From Haemophilus sp. (GTDB taxonomy: Bacteria > Pseudomonadota > Gammaproteobacteria > Enterobacterales > Pasteurellaceae): DNA of 51,260 nt. The stretch's first letter is position 1. Every line of letters starts with the position of its first letter. The DNA lies in assembly GCA_019423025.1 (NCBI GenBank), contig JAHZCD010000012.1, positions 1 to 51,260 on the forward strand, read 5' to 3'. This document shows positions 1 to 8,004 of this stretch, piece after piece. Below the pieces are notes generated by a model. It was not told the origin of the DNA. It saw only the letters and a program-made list of their open reading frames with translations, and did not search any database. The position numbers were made by a program, and so were the translations under genes.

Positions 1-53
1 ATTGTACCCACGTTTACGTGCGGTTTTGTACGTTCAAATTTTTCTTTAGACAT
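1..53 (-). CDS. tuf: Elongation factor Tu, first codons only (partial)
   Basis: The reverse strand reads ATG at 53-51 followed by codons for MSKEKFERTKPHVNVGT, the highly conserved EF-Tu N-terminus; the rest lies outside the window. EF-Tu delivers aminoacyl-tRNA to the ribosome as a GTPase. It sits 104 bp behind four tRNA genes in the same orientation, the same order as the E. coli thrU-tyrU-glyT-thrT-tufB operon, so it is probably the tufB copy and co-transcribed with the tRNAs. Only about 17 residues are visible, so nothing can be said about the body of the gene. Confidence 0.93.
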   Translation of the reverse strand, partial: MSKEKFERTKPHVNVGT

Positions 54-157
54 TTAAAGAGTCCCTCTAAATAGACACGGTTATCGATGGGTAAATTAAA
101 CCACATTAACCAATAAAATCATTACTATTTAATAAAGGAAAGAGGAATTTGGAAGGC

Positions 158-233
158 TGGTGCTGATAGGCGGATTTGAACCGCCGACCTCACCCTTACC
201 AAGGGTGCGCTCTACCAACTGAGCTATATCAGC
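158..233 (-). tRNA. thrT: tRNA-Thr (anticodon GGT)
   Basis: The 76-nt reverse-strand sequence folds as a tRNA: acceptor GCTGATA pairs with TATCAGC, the anticodon stem CACCC/GGGTG carries the loop TTGGTAA with anticodon GGT, the T arm contains GGTTCAAATCC, and 3' CCA is encoded. It is the last tRNA before tuf and matches E. coli thrT by position. Confidence 0.97.
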
Positions 234-236
234 GTT

Positions 237-311
<75 letters not shown>

Positions 312-352
312 AGTCCTAAATTCATCTGTCCCATCAGAATTCATTTAGAAAA

Positions 353-437
353 TGGTGGAGGGAGAAGGATTCGAACCTTCGAAGGCTGAGCCAACAGATT
401 TACAGTCTGCCCCCTTTGGCCGCTCGGGAACCCCTCC
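353..437 (-). tRNA. tyrU: tRNA-Tyr (anticodon GTA)
   Basis: This 85-nt reverse-strand tRNA has acceptor GGAGGGG, a long variable arm as expected for a class II tRNA, anticodon GTA in ACTGTAAAT, T arm GGTTCGAATCC and encoded CCA. It corresponds to E. coli tyrU in the thrU-tyrU-glyT-thrT order. Confidence 0.97.
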
Positions 438-467
438 ACGCTAAATGAATACTTGTTTACTAAAGGA

Positions 468-543
<76 letters not shown>

Positions 544-565
544 GTGTTGTAAGCAAGTGAGGCGT

Positions 566-593
566 ATTATATGGAAAATTTTATGCCTGACAA
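566..593 (-). promoter_or_regulatory. Promoter of the thrU-tyrU-glyT-thrT-tuf operon
   Basis: On the reverse strand TTGTCA (593-588), a 16-bp spacer and a perfect TATAAT (571-566) lie about 22 bp before the first tRNA. The bases after the -10 (ACGCCTC) are GC-rich, as in stringently controlled stable-RNA promoters; that regulatory reading is inference. Confidence 0.8.
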
Positions 594-756
594 GTTTTTT
601 TTATGAAAAATGCGTTTTTTTTAACTATTCGTCTAATTTACAAGCAAAAAGCCACATTCTTGCTTTAAAACTCACCACTTTTAATAAAAAACGATGATCA
701 CAACTCATTTATAGGGTATATTTTGTCCAATTTTTTCACTCTAGATATAAAGCACC

Positions 757-1692
757 GTGGAAATTACCGAACAACTCACGCCCTTTCTGAACTTTAGCCG
801 TCAACAATGGGCCGAATTAAGAAAATCCGTTCCGCTAAAATTAACGGAGCAAGATCTCAAACCACTTTTAGGTTTTAATGAAGAGCTTTCTCTTGATGAA
901 GTGAGCACCATTTACCTGCCACTTGCACGTCTTATTAACTACTACATTGACGAAAACCTTCGCCGCCAAACCGTTTTAAATCGTTTTCTTGGCGGACAGA
1001 GCCCTAAAGTCCCTTACATCATTAGTATCGCGGGTAGCGTTGCTGTTGGAAAAAGTACATCAGCACGTATTTTGCAATCTTTGCTAACCCACTGGCCTAC
1101 CGAACGAAAAGTTGATCTGATTACTACTGATGGTTTTCTCTATCCATTAGAAAAACTAAAAAAAGACGATTTGCTACAGAAGAAAGGCTTCCCTATTTCT
1201 TATGACACGGCCAAATTAATTCGTTTTTTAGCTGATATCAAATCAGGTAAACCATCGGTGAAATCGCCCATTTATTCTCATCTGACTTACGATATCGTTC
1301 CTGATAAGTTCGATATTGTCGATCAACCGGATATTTTAATTTTAGAAGGACTAAACGTTCTTCAAACAGGTTCAAATAAAGCCAATCAAACCTTCGTGTC
1401 TGATTTTGTGGATTTTTCTATTTATGTTGATGCTGATGAGAACTTACTCAAAGAATGGTACATCAAACGATTCTTAAAATTCCGTCAAAGTGCTTTCACC
1501 AATCCGGATTCCTATTTTAAACATTATGCTAATCTCTCTGAGCAAGAAGCCATTGAAACAGCCAGCAACATTTGGGATAACATTAACGGATTGAATTTAA
1601 AACAAAACATTCTGCCGACTCGTGAACGCGCCAATCTAATTCTTAGAAAAGGTGAAAATCACGAAGTTGAATTAGTGAAATTAAGAAAATAA
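757..1692 (+). CDS. coaA: Pantothenate kinase (type I)
   Basis: CoaA phosphorylates pantothenate with ATP, the first and feedback-regulated step of coenzyme A synthesis in the cytosol. The 311-residue product matches E. coli CoaA (316) almost along its length, with the P-loop GSVAVGKST at residues 93-101, the ITTDGF segment, SPIYSHL substrate region and a C-terminal LNLKQNILPTRERA block. The start is GTG; the following residues MEITEQLTPF fit the family start, although no strong ribosome binding site is visible. It stands alone, divergent from the tRNA-tuf operon, the same neighbourhood as in E. coli, and ends at a two-way terminator shared with cydC. Confidence 0.97.
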   Translation: MEITEQLTPFLNFSRQQWAELRKSVPLKLTEQDLKPLLGFNEELSLDEVSTIYLPLARLINYYIDENLRRQTVLNRFLGGQSPKVPYIISIAGSVAVGKSTSARILQSLLTHWPTERKVDLITTDGFLYPLEKLKKDDLLQKKGFPISYDTAKLIRFLADIKSGKPSVKSPIYSHLTYDIVPDKFDIVDQPDILILEGLNVLQTGSNKANQTFVSDFVDFSIYVDADENLLKEWYIKRFLKFRQSAFTNPDSYFKHYANLSEQEAIETASNIWDNINGLNLKQNILPTRERANLILRKGENHEVELVKLRK

Positions 1693-1695
1693 AAA

Positions 1696-1724
1696 AAGAG
1701 CGGTCAATTTGACCGCTCTTTTTA
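1696..1724. terminator. Bidirectional terminator between coaA and cydC
   Basis: AAAAAGAGCGGTCAA and its complement TTGACCGCTCTTTTT form a near-perfect dyad with A and T tracts on the two sides, so it can stop both convergent genes. The stem is built from two copies of AAGAGCGGT (1696-1704 plus, 1712-1720 minus), a one-base variant of the uptake signal AAGTGCGGT, arranged exactly as canonical uptake-signal dyad terminators are. Confidence 0.85.
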
Positions 1725-1732
1725 TCACTGCC

Positions 1733-3391
1733 TTACGACATTCTTCCATTCTCAATGCCAATCACCTGATCGCAAATCGCCATGGTAGATTGGCGATGAC
1801 TCACGAGAATAATCAATTTTTCTGCTTTCACGTTCAACAATGATTTCAAAATCATCGCTTCGTTTAAGCTATCCAAATTACTGGTCGGTTCATCGAGTAA
1901 AATAATCGGTGCGTTGTGTAGGAATGCACGAGCAATACCGATACGCTGTTTTTCACCATCAGAAAGGTTACCGCCTAATTCGGTCATTTTCGTTTGATAA
2001 CCTTCGGGCAAACTCAAAATGAAATCATGAATTGACGCTTTCTTCGCAGCTTCCATAATTTCGTCTAGTGTTGCATCACGACGCGCAAGGCGAATATTTT
2101 CCTCGATGGTTTCGTTGAAAATATAGGTTTGCTGGGTAATGTACGCCATATTGTCTCGCAAACTACGGGTGTTGATATTCGGTAAGATTTCGCCATTAAT
2201 TTTAATGCTACCCGATTTAGGATCGTAAAAACGCATCAGCAGTTTTAACAAGGTGCTTTTACCGCTACCACTTCTGCCATGAATCCCTAAGATTTCACCC
2301 TTTTTCACAGACAAGCTAACATCCGATAAAATTTGTTCTTCACCATAAGCAAAACTTACGTTCTCAACATCAATGCGAGAAACATCCTTCAAATCAACCG
2401 CACTTTCTACGTCTTTTAATTCGGGTTCTTCTGCTAGCAAGCTCAATACACGCTCACCTGAAGCCAAGGTTTGTAACAAGTTGCTTGAAAGGTTACTTAA
2501 TGCAATAACGGGGCCATAGCTCGACATCAATAAAATCACGCCAATTAAAAAGGCAGAAAAATCAATCTTATCTAGACTAAACAAAATTAAGCCGGTGAAT
2601 AACATAATGATGTTAAACACGGATACCGCCACTTCAGTGTAAACACGTACTTTTGCTTCTTGGTCTTTAATGCGCTCAAAAGCGGTATCGATTTTTTGGC
2701 TGCGTTGTTGAATTTCATCTAAGCGCTGTTTCGCATAGCCGAAAAGTTGGATCTCTTTCATACCACGCACACTATCGAGGAAGAAATCATTCATTTCACC
2801 AACCAACTCACGATAGCGTCTGCCATCTTCACGCGCCAATTTGGTGGTAATAATGGGTAGAATCACACCCACCGTTAAATAAGCGGCTAATGCCACAAGC
2901 ACAAACCAACCTGAAAGATGCCCAAAGACCAACAATAAAATCGCAGAAGTAAAAAACGCGATCATAATTGGTGCAATGGTGTGCGCATAGAACACTTCGA
3001 GCAATTCGATATCATTAGTCACCAAGGACACTAATTGCCCCGCTTGTTTGTCTTGCAACTTCACAAAAGCCAAACGGCGTAAGGAAGAAAATACTTTATC
3101 TCGCAATAATGCCAATAATTTAAAAGCAATATAGTGCCCTGACATTTGCTCTAAATAACGCAACACGCCACGAGCCACCGCTAACACGATAAGTGCGGTC
3201 AAAATGCCAGAAAAACTTAAATGGGTGTCAAAGTTAAGAAGATTCACTAACCCCATCGCACCAAGCACCATAATAAAGATGGCAGCCAAGAAACCGAGCG
3301 TTCCCATGGTGATAGTAAACGCCATGATATGCGACAGTGGGGTCACTAATTTCAACAAATGCCCCATTACAACAAAACCATTTTTACGCAT
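1733..3391 (-). CDS. cydC: ABC exporter subunit CydC (cysteine/glutathione export, cytochrome bd assembly)
   Basis: CydC pairs with CydD in the inner membrane to export cysteine and glutathione to the periplasm, which is required for haem loading of cytochrome bd. The 552 residues have an N-terminal six-helix membrane domain (about 20-310) and an ATPase domain with Walker A GRSGSGKST (372-380), signature LSDGEKQ (476-482; LSGGQ is usual, so the second Gly is Asp) and Walker B IILLDEP. The start at 3391 overlaps the cydD stop by 8 bp and has GAGAGG just upstream, so the pair is translationally coupled. A terminator shared with coaA follows. Confidence 0.95.
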   Translation of the reverse strand: MRKNGFVVMGHLLKLVTPLSHIMAFTITMGTLGFLAAIFIMVLGAMGLVNLLNFDTHLSFSGILTALIVLAVARGVLRYLEQMSGHYIAFKLLALLRDKVFSSLRRLAFVKLQDKQAGQLVSLVTNDIELLEVFYAHTIAPIMIAFFTSAILLLVFGHLSGWFVLVALAAYLTVGVILPIITTKLAREDGRRYRELVGEMNDFFLDSVRGMKEIQLFGYAKQRLDEIQQRSQKIDTAFERIKDQEAKVRVYTEVAVSVFNIIMLFTGLILFSLDKIDFSAFLIGVILLMSSYGPVIALSNLSSNLLQTLASGERVLSLLAEEPELKDVESAVDLKDVSRIDVENVSFAYGEEQILSDVSLSVKKGEILGIHGRSGSGKSTLLKLLMRFYDPKSGSIKINGEILPNINTRSLRDNMAYITQQTYIFNETIEENIRLARRDATLDEIMEAAKKASIHDFILSLPEGYQTKMTELGGNLSDGEKQRIGIARAFLHNAPIILLDEPTSNLDSLNEAMILKSLLNVKAEKLIILVSHRQSTMAICDQVIGIENGRMS

Positions 3392-5129
3392 TTGCCACCT
3401 CTCTAATTTGTTCTAAATCTTTTTGTTGTTGGAACATTTCAGCATACGCACCTTGTTTTGCCATAAGCTCTTTATGTGTGCCTTGCTCAATCAATTTGCC
3501 TTGCTCAAGCACATTAATGCAGTCGGCATTCACGGCATTCGCCAAGCGATGGGAAATCATCACAATCGTTTTTTGTTGTTTAAATTGCTGAATGAACTGC
3601 AAAATAATTTCTTCGCTTTCCACGTCAATGTTACTGGTCGCTTCATCAAAAATATAAAGCGCCGCATTGTGTAATAACGCGCGTGCTAAGGCTAAACGTT
3701 GAATTTGACCGCCGGATAAATTTGCGCCACGGCTTAATAGCTGCATATCTAATCCACCATTATCTCGAACGAATTGTGCCAGATTGACTTGCTCTAAACA
3801 CGAATAAATTTGCTCATCTGTGGTATCAATTTTCGCCATTGTCATATTTTCACGTAATGAGCCTTTAAATACATAACTGCTGTGGCTCACTAGAGAAACT
3901 TTTTCATAAAACGAATGACGATCAATAGATTGAATATCTTGGCCATTGAATAGAATTTTGCCTTGTTGCGCTTTATTAAAGCCCATTAGCAACGAAACCA
4001 AAGTGGATTTACCACAACCACTTTTACCCACAAATACCGTAAGCTGATTTGGTAAGATGCTTAAATCTAAGCCAACAATCGCAGGCTTCTCTTCGCTGTA
4101 AGCAAAATGCAGATTTTGAATATCCACGTGAATGGCATTTTTCGCTGCAAAATCGACCGCTTGTGTTTGAGTTTCCACTGGCGTATCTAACAATGTGAAT
4201 ATCTTATCTGATGCCGCTTTACCATTCATCGCCACATGGAAGAAAGAACCCAATAAACGAAGTGGAATAAAGAATTCAGAAGAAAGCAGAATAAATAAAA
4301 TGACACCTAATACGGTTAATTGATCCGCTTGGAATTGCAATAACGCCGTTAAAATCCCGATTGCCGCACCACCGTAAGCAAGTAAATCCATCAGCGATAC
4401 CGAGTTAAGCTGCATGGTGAGCACTTTCATGGTAATTTTGCGGAAATGTTCTGCTTCTTCATCCATTGCTTTCGCTTTATAAGCATCATCTTGATAGATT
4501 TTCAGCGTAATTAAACCTTGTAGGTTATCCAAGAAACTGCTGCCTAACCCTACATAAATGGACCAATATTTTGCCAGGAGTTTTTTCGCAATTTTATTCA
4601 CCGCAATAATCGACATTGGAATCAGCGGTACACAAATCAACAAAATTACCGCTGTTTTAAAACTGAAAAAGATCAGAAAAGCGAAGAGTGTAAGCGGTGC
4701 AAGCAAGCTATAAAAAAGCTGTGGCAAATAACGTCCGAAATAGATTTCAAGTTGTTCTACGCCTTCTGAAGCCACTTGGATAATACTTGAAGTAGATTGT
4801 TGATTCACTTGGTTAAGTGGCATTGAAGCCAATTTACGATAGATGAGGCTACGCAGCTCATGTTTGACTTTTGTACTGGCAAAATAAGAAGCCTGCACCG
4901 ATTTTTTACCCGCAAAGGCACGCAATACCAAAGCAGCAACCAAAACAATGCCAAAAATGACCGCACTTATCGGGCCCAATTCATTAAAATAAGCCGCCTG
5001 TAAAATATAAGAAAACACGACAGCACTAATAATCCCACCAATTAACGCTACCCAATTCCATAACACCGTGATGCCAATCCATTTTTTACTGTCGGCCACC
5101 GTGTTAATTAGGCGTTTATCTATCATCAT
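3384..5129 (-). CDS. cydD: ABC exporter subunit CydD
   Basis: CydD is the partner half-transporter of CydC. The open frame extends to 5165, but I place the start at ATG 5129 (an ATG-ATG pair, MMIDKRL) because AGGAG lies 8 bp before it; this gives 581 residues, close to the family length. The upstream extension runs through a terminator-like hairpin and is not coding. The product has a six-helix membrane domain, Walker A GKSGCGKST, signature LSGGQIQR and Walker B LYIFDEATSN. In E. coli trxB precedes cydD; here gyrB does. Confidence 0.95.
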   Translation of the reverse strand: MMIDKRLINTVADSKKWIGITVLWNWVALIGGIISAVVFSYILQAAYFNELGPISAVIFGIVLVAALVLRAFAGKKSVQASYFASTKVKHELRSLIYRKLASMPLNQVNQQSTSSIIQVASEGVEQLEIYFGRYLPQLFYSLLAPLTLFAFLIFFSFKTAVILLICVPLIPMSIIAVNKIAKKLLAKYWSIYVGLGSSFLDNLQGLITLKIYQDDAYKAKAMDEEAEHFRKITMKVLTMQLNSVSLMDLLAYGGAAIGILTALLQFQADQLTVLGVILFILLSSEFFIPLRLLGSFFHVAMNGKAASDKIFTLLDTPVETQTQAVDFAAKNAIHVDIQNLHFAYSEEKPAIVGLDLSILPNQLTVFVGKSGCGKSTLVSLLMGFNKAQQGKILFNGQDIQSIDRHSFYEKVSLVSHSSYVFKGSLRENMTMAKIDTTDEQIYSCLEQVNLAQFVRDNGGLDMQLLSRGANLSGGQIQRLALARALLHNAALYIFDEATSNIDVESEEIILQFIQQFKQQKTIVMISHRLANAVNADCINVLEQGKLIEQGTHKELMAKQGAYAEMFQQQKDLEQIREVANA

Positions 5130-5143
5130 AATGATTGCTCCTA

Positions 5144-5181
5144 AAAACAAAAAAGAAGTACGCACATTACTATGCGTACTT
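5144..5181 (-). promoter_or_regulatory. Terminator-like hairpin in the cydDC leader
   Basis: On the reverse strand AAGTACGCA (5181-5173) and TGCGTACTT (5164-5156) form a perfect 9-bp stem with an 8-nt loop, followed at once by CTTTTTTGTTTTT and then the cydD ribosome binding site. It has the form of an intrinsic terminator but lies between the presumed promoter (TATAAT near 5250) and the start codon, so some transcripts probably stop here. A possible competing hairpin (ACGA/TCGT) lies just upstream. Attenuation is inference. Confidence 0.6.
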
Positions 5182-5317
5182 TGTTATCAATCTAACAACT
5201 AAAAACGAGTCTATTTCGTATTATTGTCCTTAAGCGATAAAAATCGTGAAAATTATAGTCAAGAATATAAACAAATAACAGATCTAATTGAAAATTATTT
5301 TTATTTATGTTTTAAGT

Positions 5318-5352
5318 AAAAAAATACCGCACTCGGTTTCCCAAAGCGCGGT
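5318..5352 (-). terminator. gyrB terminator
   Basis: On the reverse strand ACCGC (5352-5348) pairs with GCGGT (5330-5326) around an inner stem closed by a GAAA loop, followed by seven Ts. The outer arms are two degenerate uptake signals (AAGCGCGGT at 5344-5352). It lies 30 bp after the gyrB stop. Confidence 0.8.
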
Positions 5353-5381
5353 CATTTTTAAGGGTATTTTTGAGTATTAGA

Positions 5382-7808
5382 CTAAACGTCTAGGTTTGCT
5401 CGCAACGCATTCATTTCGATAAATTCACGACGAGGTTCAACTTCATCCCCCATCAATGTGGTGAAGAGTTGATCTGCTGCGACAGCATCTTTAATCGATA
5501 CTTTTAACATACGGCGAGCATTTGGATCCATGGTGGTTTCCCAAAGTTGCTCAGCGTTCATTTCACCTAACCCTTTATAACGTTGGATTTCTAGGCCGCG
5601 GCGAGATTCTTTCATCAACCATTCAACAGCTTGTTCAAATGACTGAACAGGTTGCGTTTTTTCACCACGAGTGACGTAAGCGCCCTCTTCTAGCAAGCCA
5701 TTGACTTGCTGACCAAATGTTGAAATCTTCGCAAATTCATTACCCGTCACAAAATCAAAGTTGATGAAGTAATCGGTATCAATACCGTGTTTACGAACGG
5801 TAATGACTGCTTCATATACTTGGCGTTCGCTGTTAAATTGGGTTCTTGCTGAATATAAATGGGCTTCCGTTTCTTTTTCGGTTAAGTACGCAACAAAAGC
5901 ATTCGCCCAATTTTCAACCGCACTTTCATTACGCATTAAATCAACGGTTAATTGTGGTTGGTAAACCAAGCCTTGTAATAATGGCTCAGGATAGTAACGA
6001 CTTAAACGAGTAATTAATTTCTGAACATTGTTATATTCGCCTACTAATTTCTCAAACACTAAATCATTCATTGCTGGTGCATTAGCACTGATATGTAACG
6101 CTGCACTATCTAACGCAAGCATTAATTCATATTGCACCATTTCGTCGTTATCTTTGATATAACGCTCTTGTTTACCTTTTTTCACTTTATAAAGTGGCGG
6201 CTGAGCAATATACACGTAACCACGCTCAATTAATTCCGGCATTTGACGATAGAAGAAGGTCAATAATAAAGTACGAATATGTGAACCGTCCACGTCCGCA
6301 TCGGTCATGATAATGATGTGATGATAACGTAATTTATCCGGATTATATTCATCGCGACCAATACCACAGCCAAGTGCTGTAATTAAAGTGCCCACTTCTT
6401 GAGAAGAAAGCATTTTGTCGAAACGTGCTTTTTCAACGTTAAGAATCTTCCCTTTTAACGGTAAAATTGCTTGAGTTTTACGATCACGACCTGATTTTGC
6501 CGAACCACCCGCAGAATCCCCCTCCACGAGGTAAAGTTCTGAAAGAGCTGGATCTTTTTCTTGGCAGTCAGCTAATTTACCCGGAAGACCAGCAATATCT
6601 AATGCGCCTTTGCGACGGGTCATTTCACGTGCTTTACGTGCAGCTTCACGTGCACGCGCAGCCGTAATAATTTGATTTACAATGATTTTCGCATCGGCTG
6701 GATTTTCTAATAAATATTCCTGCATACGCTCATTCATGGCAGATTCAACCGCACTTTTCACTTCAGAAGACACTAATTTGTCTTTTGTTTGTGAAGAGAA
6801 TTTAGGATCGGGCACTTTCACCGAAATAATTGCCACCAAACCTTCACGCGCATCGTCACCTGAAGTGCTCACTTTCTCTTTTTTCAGTAACCCTTCGCTT
6901 TCCATGTAGTTATTTAAGCTACGGGTTAATGCGCCACGGAAACCGGCTAAGTGAGTACCACCATCACGCTGTGGAATGTTATTGGTAAAGCAATAAACGT
7001 TTTCGTTTACGCCATCATTCCATTGCAATGCGACTTCCACGCCAATGCCGTCTTTTTCAGCTGAAAAATAGAATGGTTTAGGGTGAATTGGATTTTTATT
7101 TTTATTTAAATATTCAACGAACGCTTGAATACCACCTTCGTAATGGAAGTGATCTTCTGTGCCATCACGTTTATCGATTAAACGAATCGATACACCAGAG
7201 TTTAAGAATGAAAGCTCACGTAAGCGTTTTGCTAAAATTTTGTAATCGAAAGTTGTAATTGCAAAGATTTCTGGACTTGGCCAGAAACGTACCGTTGTAC
7301 CCGTCGCTTGAGTTTCACCGATAACAGTTAAAGGTCCTTGAGGCTCACCTAAGTGATAGAATTGCTCATGCACATGACCTTGACGACGAATGGTTAATTG
7401 TAATTTATCAGAAAGCGCATTTACTACCGAAACACCCACGCCGTGCAAACCACCTGATACTTTATAAGAGTTATCATCGAATTTACCGCCCGCGTGAAGC
7501 ACTGTCATGATTACTTCTGCTGCAGAAACACCTTCTTCTGGGTGAATATCCACTGGAATACCACGGCCATCATCTTGTACGGAAACAGAATTATCATCAT
7601 GAATGGTGACGATAATATCGGAACAATGACCCGCAAGGGCTTCATCGATCGCGTTATCCACCACCTCAAACACCATATGGTGTAGGCCTGTTCCATCATC
7701 GGTATCCCCAATATACATGCCCGGACGTTTCCGAACCGCATCAAGCCCTTTTAAGACTTTAATACTTGATGCACCATAAGCATTTTCTGTAACCGGTGTT
7801 TCTGACAT
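5382..7808 (-). CDS. gyrB: DNA gyrase subunit B
   Basis: GyrB is the ATPase half of gyrase, which introduces negative supercoils. At 808 residues it is full length (E. coli 804). The GHKL ATPase motifs are visible: EVVDNAIDEA near residue 48, DDGRGIPVD near 80, and the GLHGVGVSVVNALS lid. The TOPRIM domain has EGDSAGGSA and DADVDGSH, and the C-terminal tail ends with the QRYKGLGEMN block. The gene is monocistronic here, with its own promoter and terminator, and is read divergently from the antiporter gene at 8005. Confidence 0.98.
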   Translation of the reverse strand: MSETPVTENAYGASSIKVLKGLDAVRKRPGMYIGDTDDGTGLHHMVFEVVDNAIDEALAGHCSDIIVTIHDDNSVSVQDDGRGIPVDIHPEEGVSAAEVIMTVLHAGGKFDDNSYKVSGGLHGVGVSVVNALSDKLQLTIRRQGHVHEQFYHLGEPQGPLTVIGETQATGTTVRFWPSPEIFAITTFDYKILAKRLRELSFLNSGVSIRLIDKRDGTEDHFHYEGGIQAFVEYLNKNKNPIHPKPFYFSAEKDGIGVEVALQWNDGVNENVYCFTNNIPQRDGGTHLAGFRGALTRSLNNYMESEGLLKKEKVSTSGDDAREGLVAIISVKVPDPKFSSQTKDKLVSSEVKSAVESAMNERMQEYLLENPADAKIIVNQIITAARAREAARKAREMTRRKGALDIAGLPGKLADCQEKDPALSELYLVEGDSAGGSAKSGRDRKTQAILPLKGKILNVEKARFDKMLSSQEVGTLITALGCGIGRDEYNPDKLRYHHIIIMTDADVDGSHIRTLLLTFFYRQMPELIERGYVYIAQPPLYKVKKGKQERYIKDNDEMVQYELMLALDSAALHISANAPAMNDLVFEKLVGEYNNVQKLITRLSRYYPEPLLQGLVYQPQLTVDLMRNESAVENWANAFVAYLTEKETEAHLYSARTQFNSERQVYEAVITVRKHGIDTDYFINFDFVTGNEFAKISTFGQQVNGLLEEGAYVTRGEKTQPVQSFEQAVEWLMKESRRGLEIQRYKGLGEMNAEQLWETTMDPNARRMLKVSIKDAVAADQLFTTLMGDEVEPRREFIEMNALRANLDV

Positions 7809-7843
7809 AGTTTTTCTCTATTTTGTAATGAAAATTGTGCGGA

Positions 7844-7852
7844 ATTATAGCA
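7844..7852 (-). promoter_or_regulatory. gyrB promoter, extended -10
   Basis: The reverse strand reads TTTTTTGCTATAATTCCGCAC: a perfect TATAAT (7849-7844) preceded by TGC, an extended -10 element. No good -35 is seen at the usual spacing. It lies about 36 bp before the gyrB ATG. Confidence 0.65.
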
Positions 7853-7915
7853 AAAAACTGACTATTTTGCGAAATAAAAGTGCGGTCAAAATTTTTGTTA
7901 TTTTTTATTTACTAT

Positions 7916-7943
7916 TTGACATCTCTATTTTTCCCCTTATATT
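7916..7943 (+). promoter_or_regulatory. Promoter of the organophosphate antiporter gene
   Basis: TTGACA (7916-7921), a 16-bp spacer and TATATT (7938-7943) form a good sigma-70 promoter about 62 bp before the start at 8005. A canonical uptake signal lies just upstream (7878-7886). No obvious CRP site or activator site was seen. Confidence 0.65.
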
Positions 7944-8004
7944 AACCACCTCATTTTTTGTATAGAAATGAGTTTTGTTGTATTAAAAATTTAAGGATCA
8001 TTAA

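Noticed and set aside
1696..1720. Uptake signal of the Actinobacillus type (ACAAGCGGT)
   Set aside because: The sequence is AAGAGCGGT, one base from the Haemophilus type; the Actinobacillus core was not found as a repeated motif.
5130..5165. Longer CydD start at 5165
   Set aside because: The extra codons run through a terminator-like hairpin; ATG 5129 has a strong AGGAG at the right distance.
7494..7744. Open frames opposite gyrB, and many similar ones opposite lon, hyb, tamB and serA
   Set aside because: They are antisense or off-frame shadows of well-identified genes, without ribosome binding sites or recognisable products.
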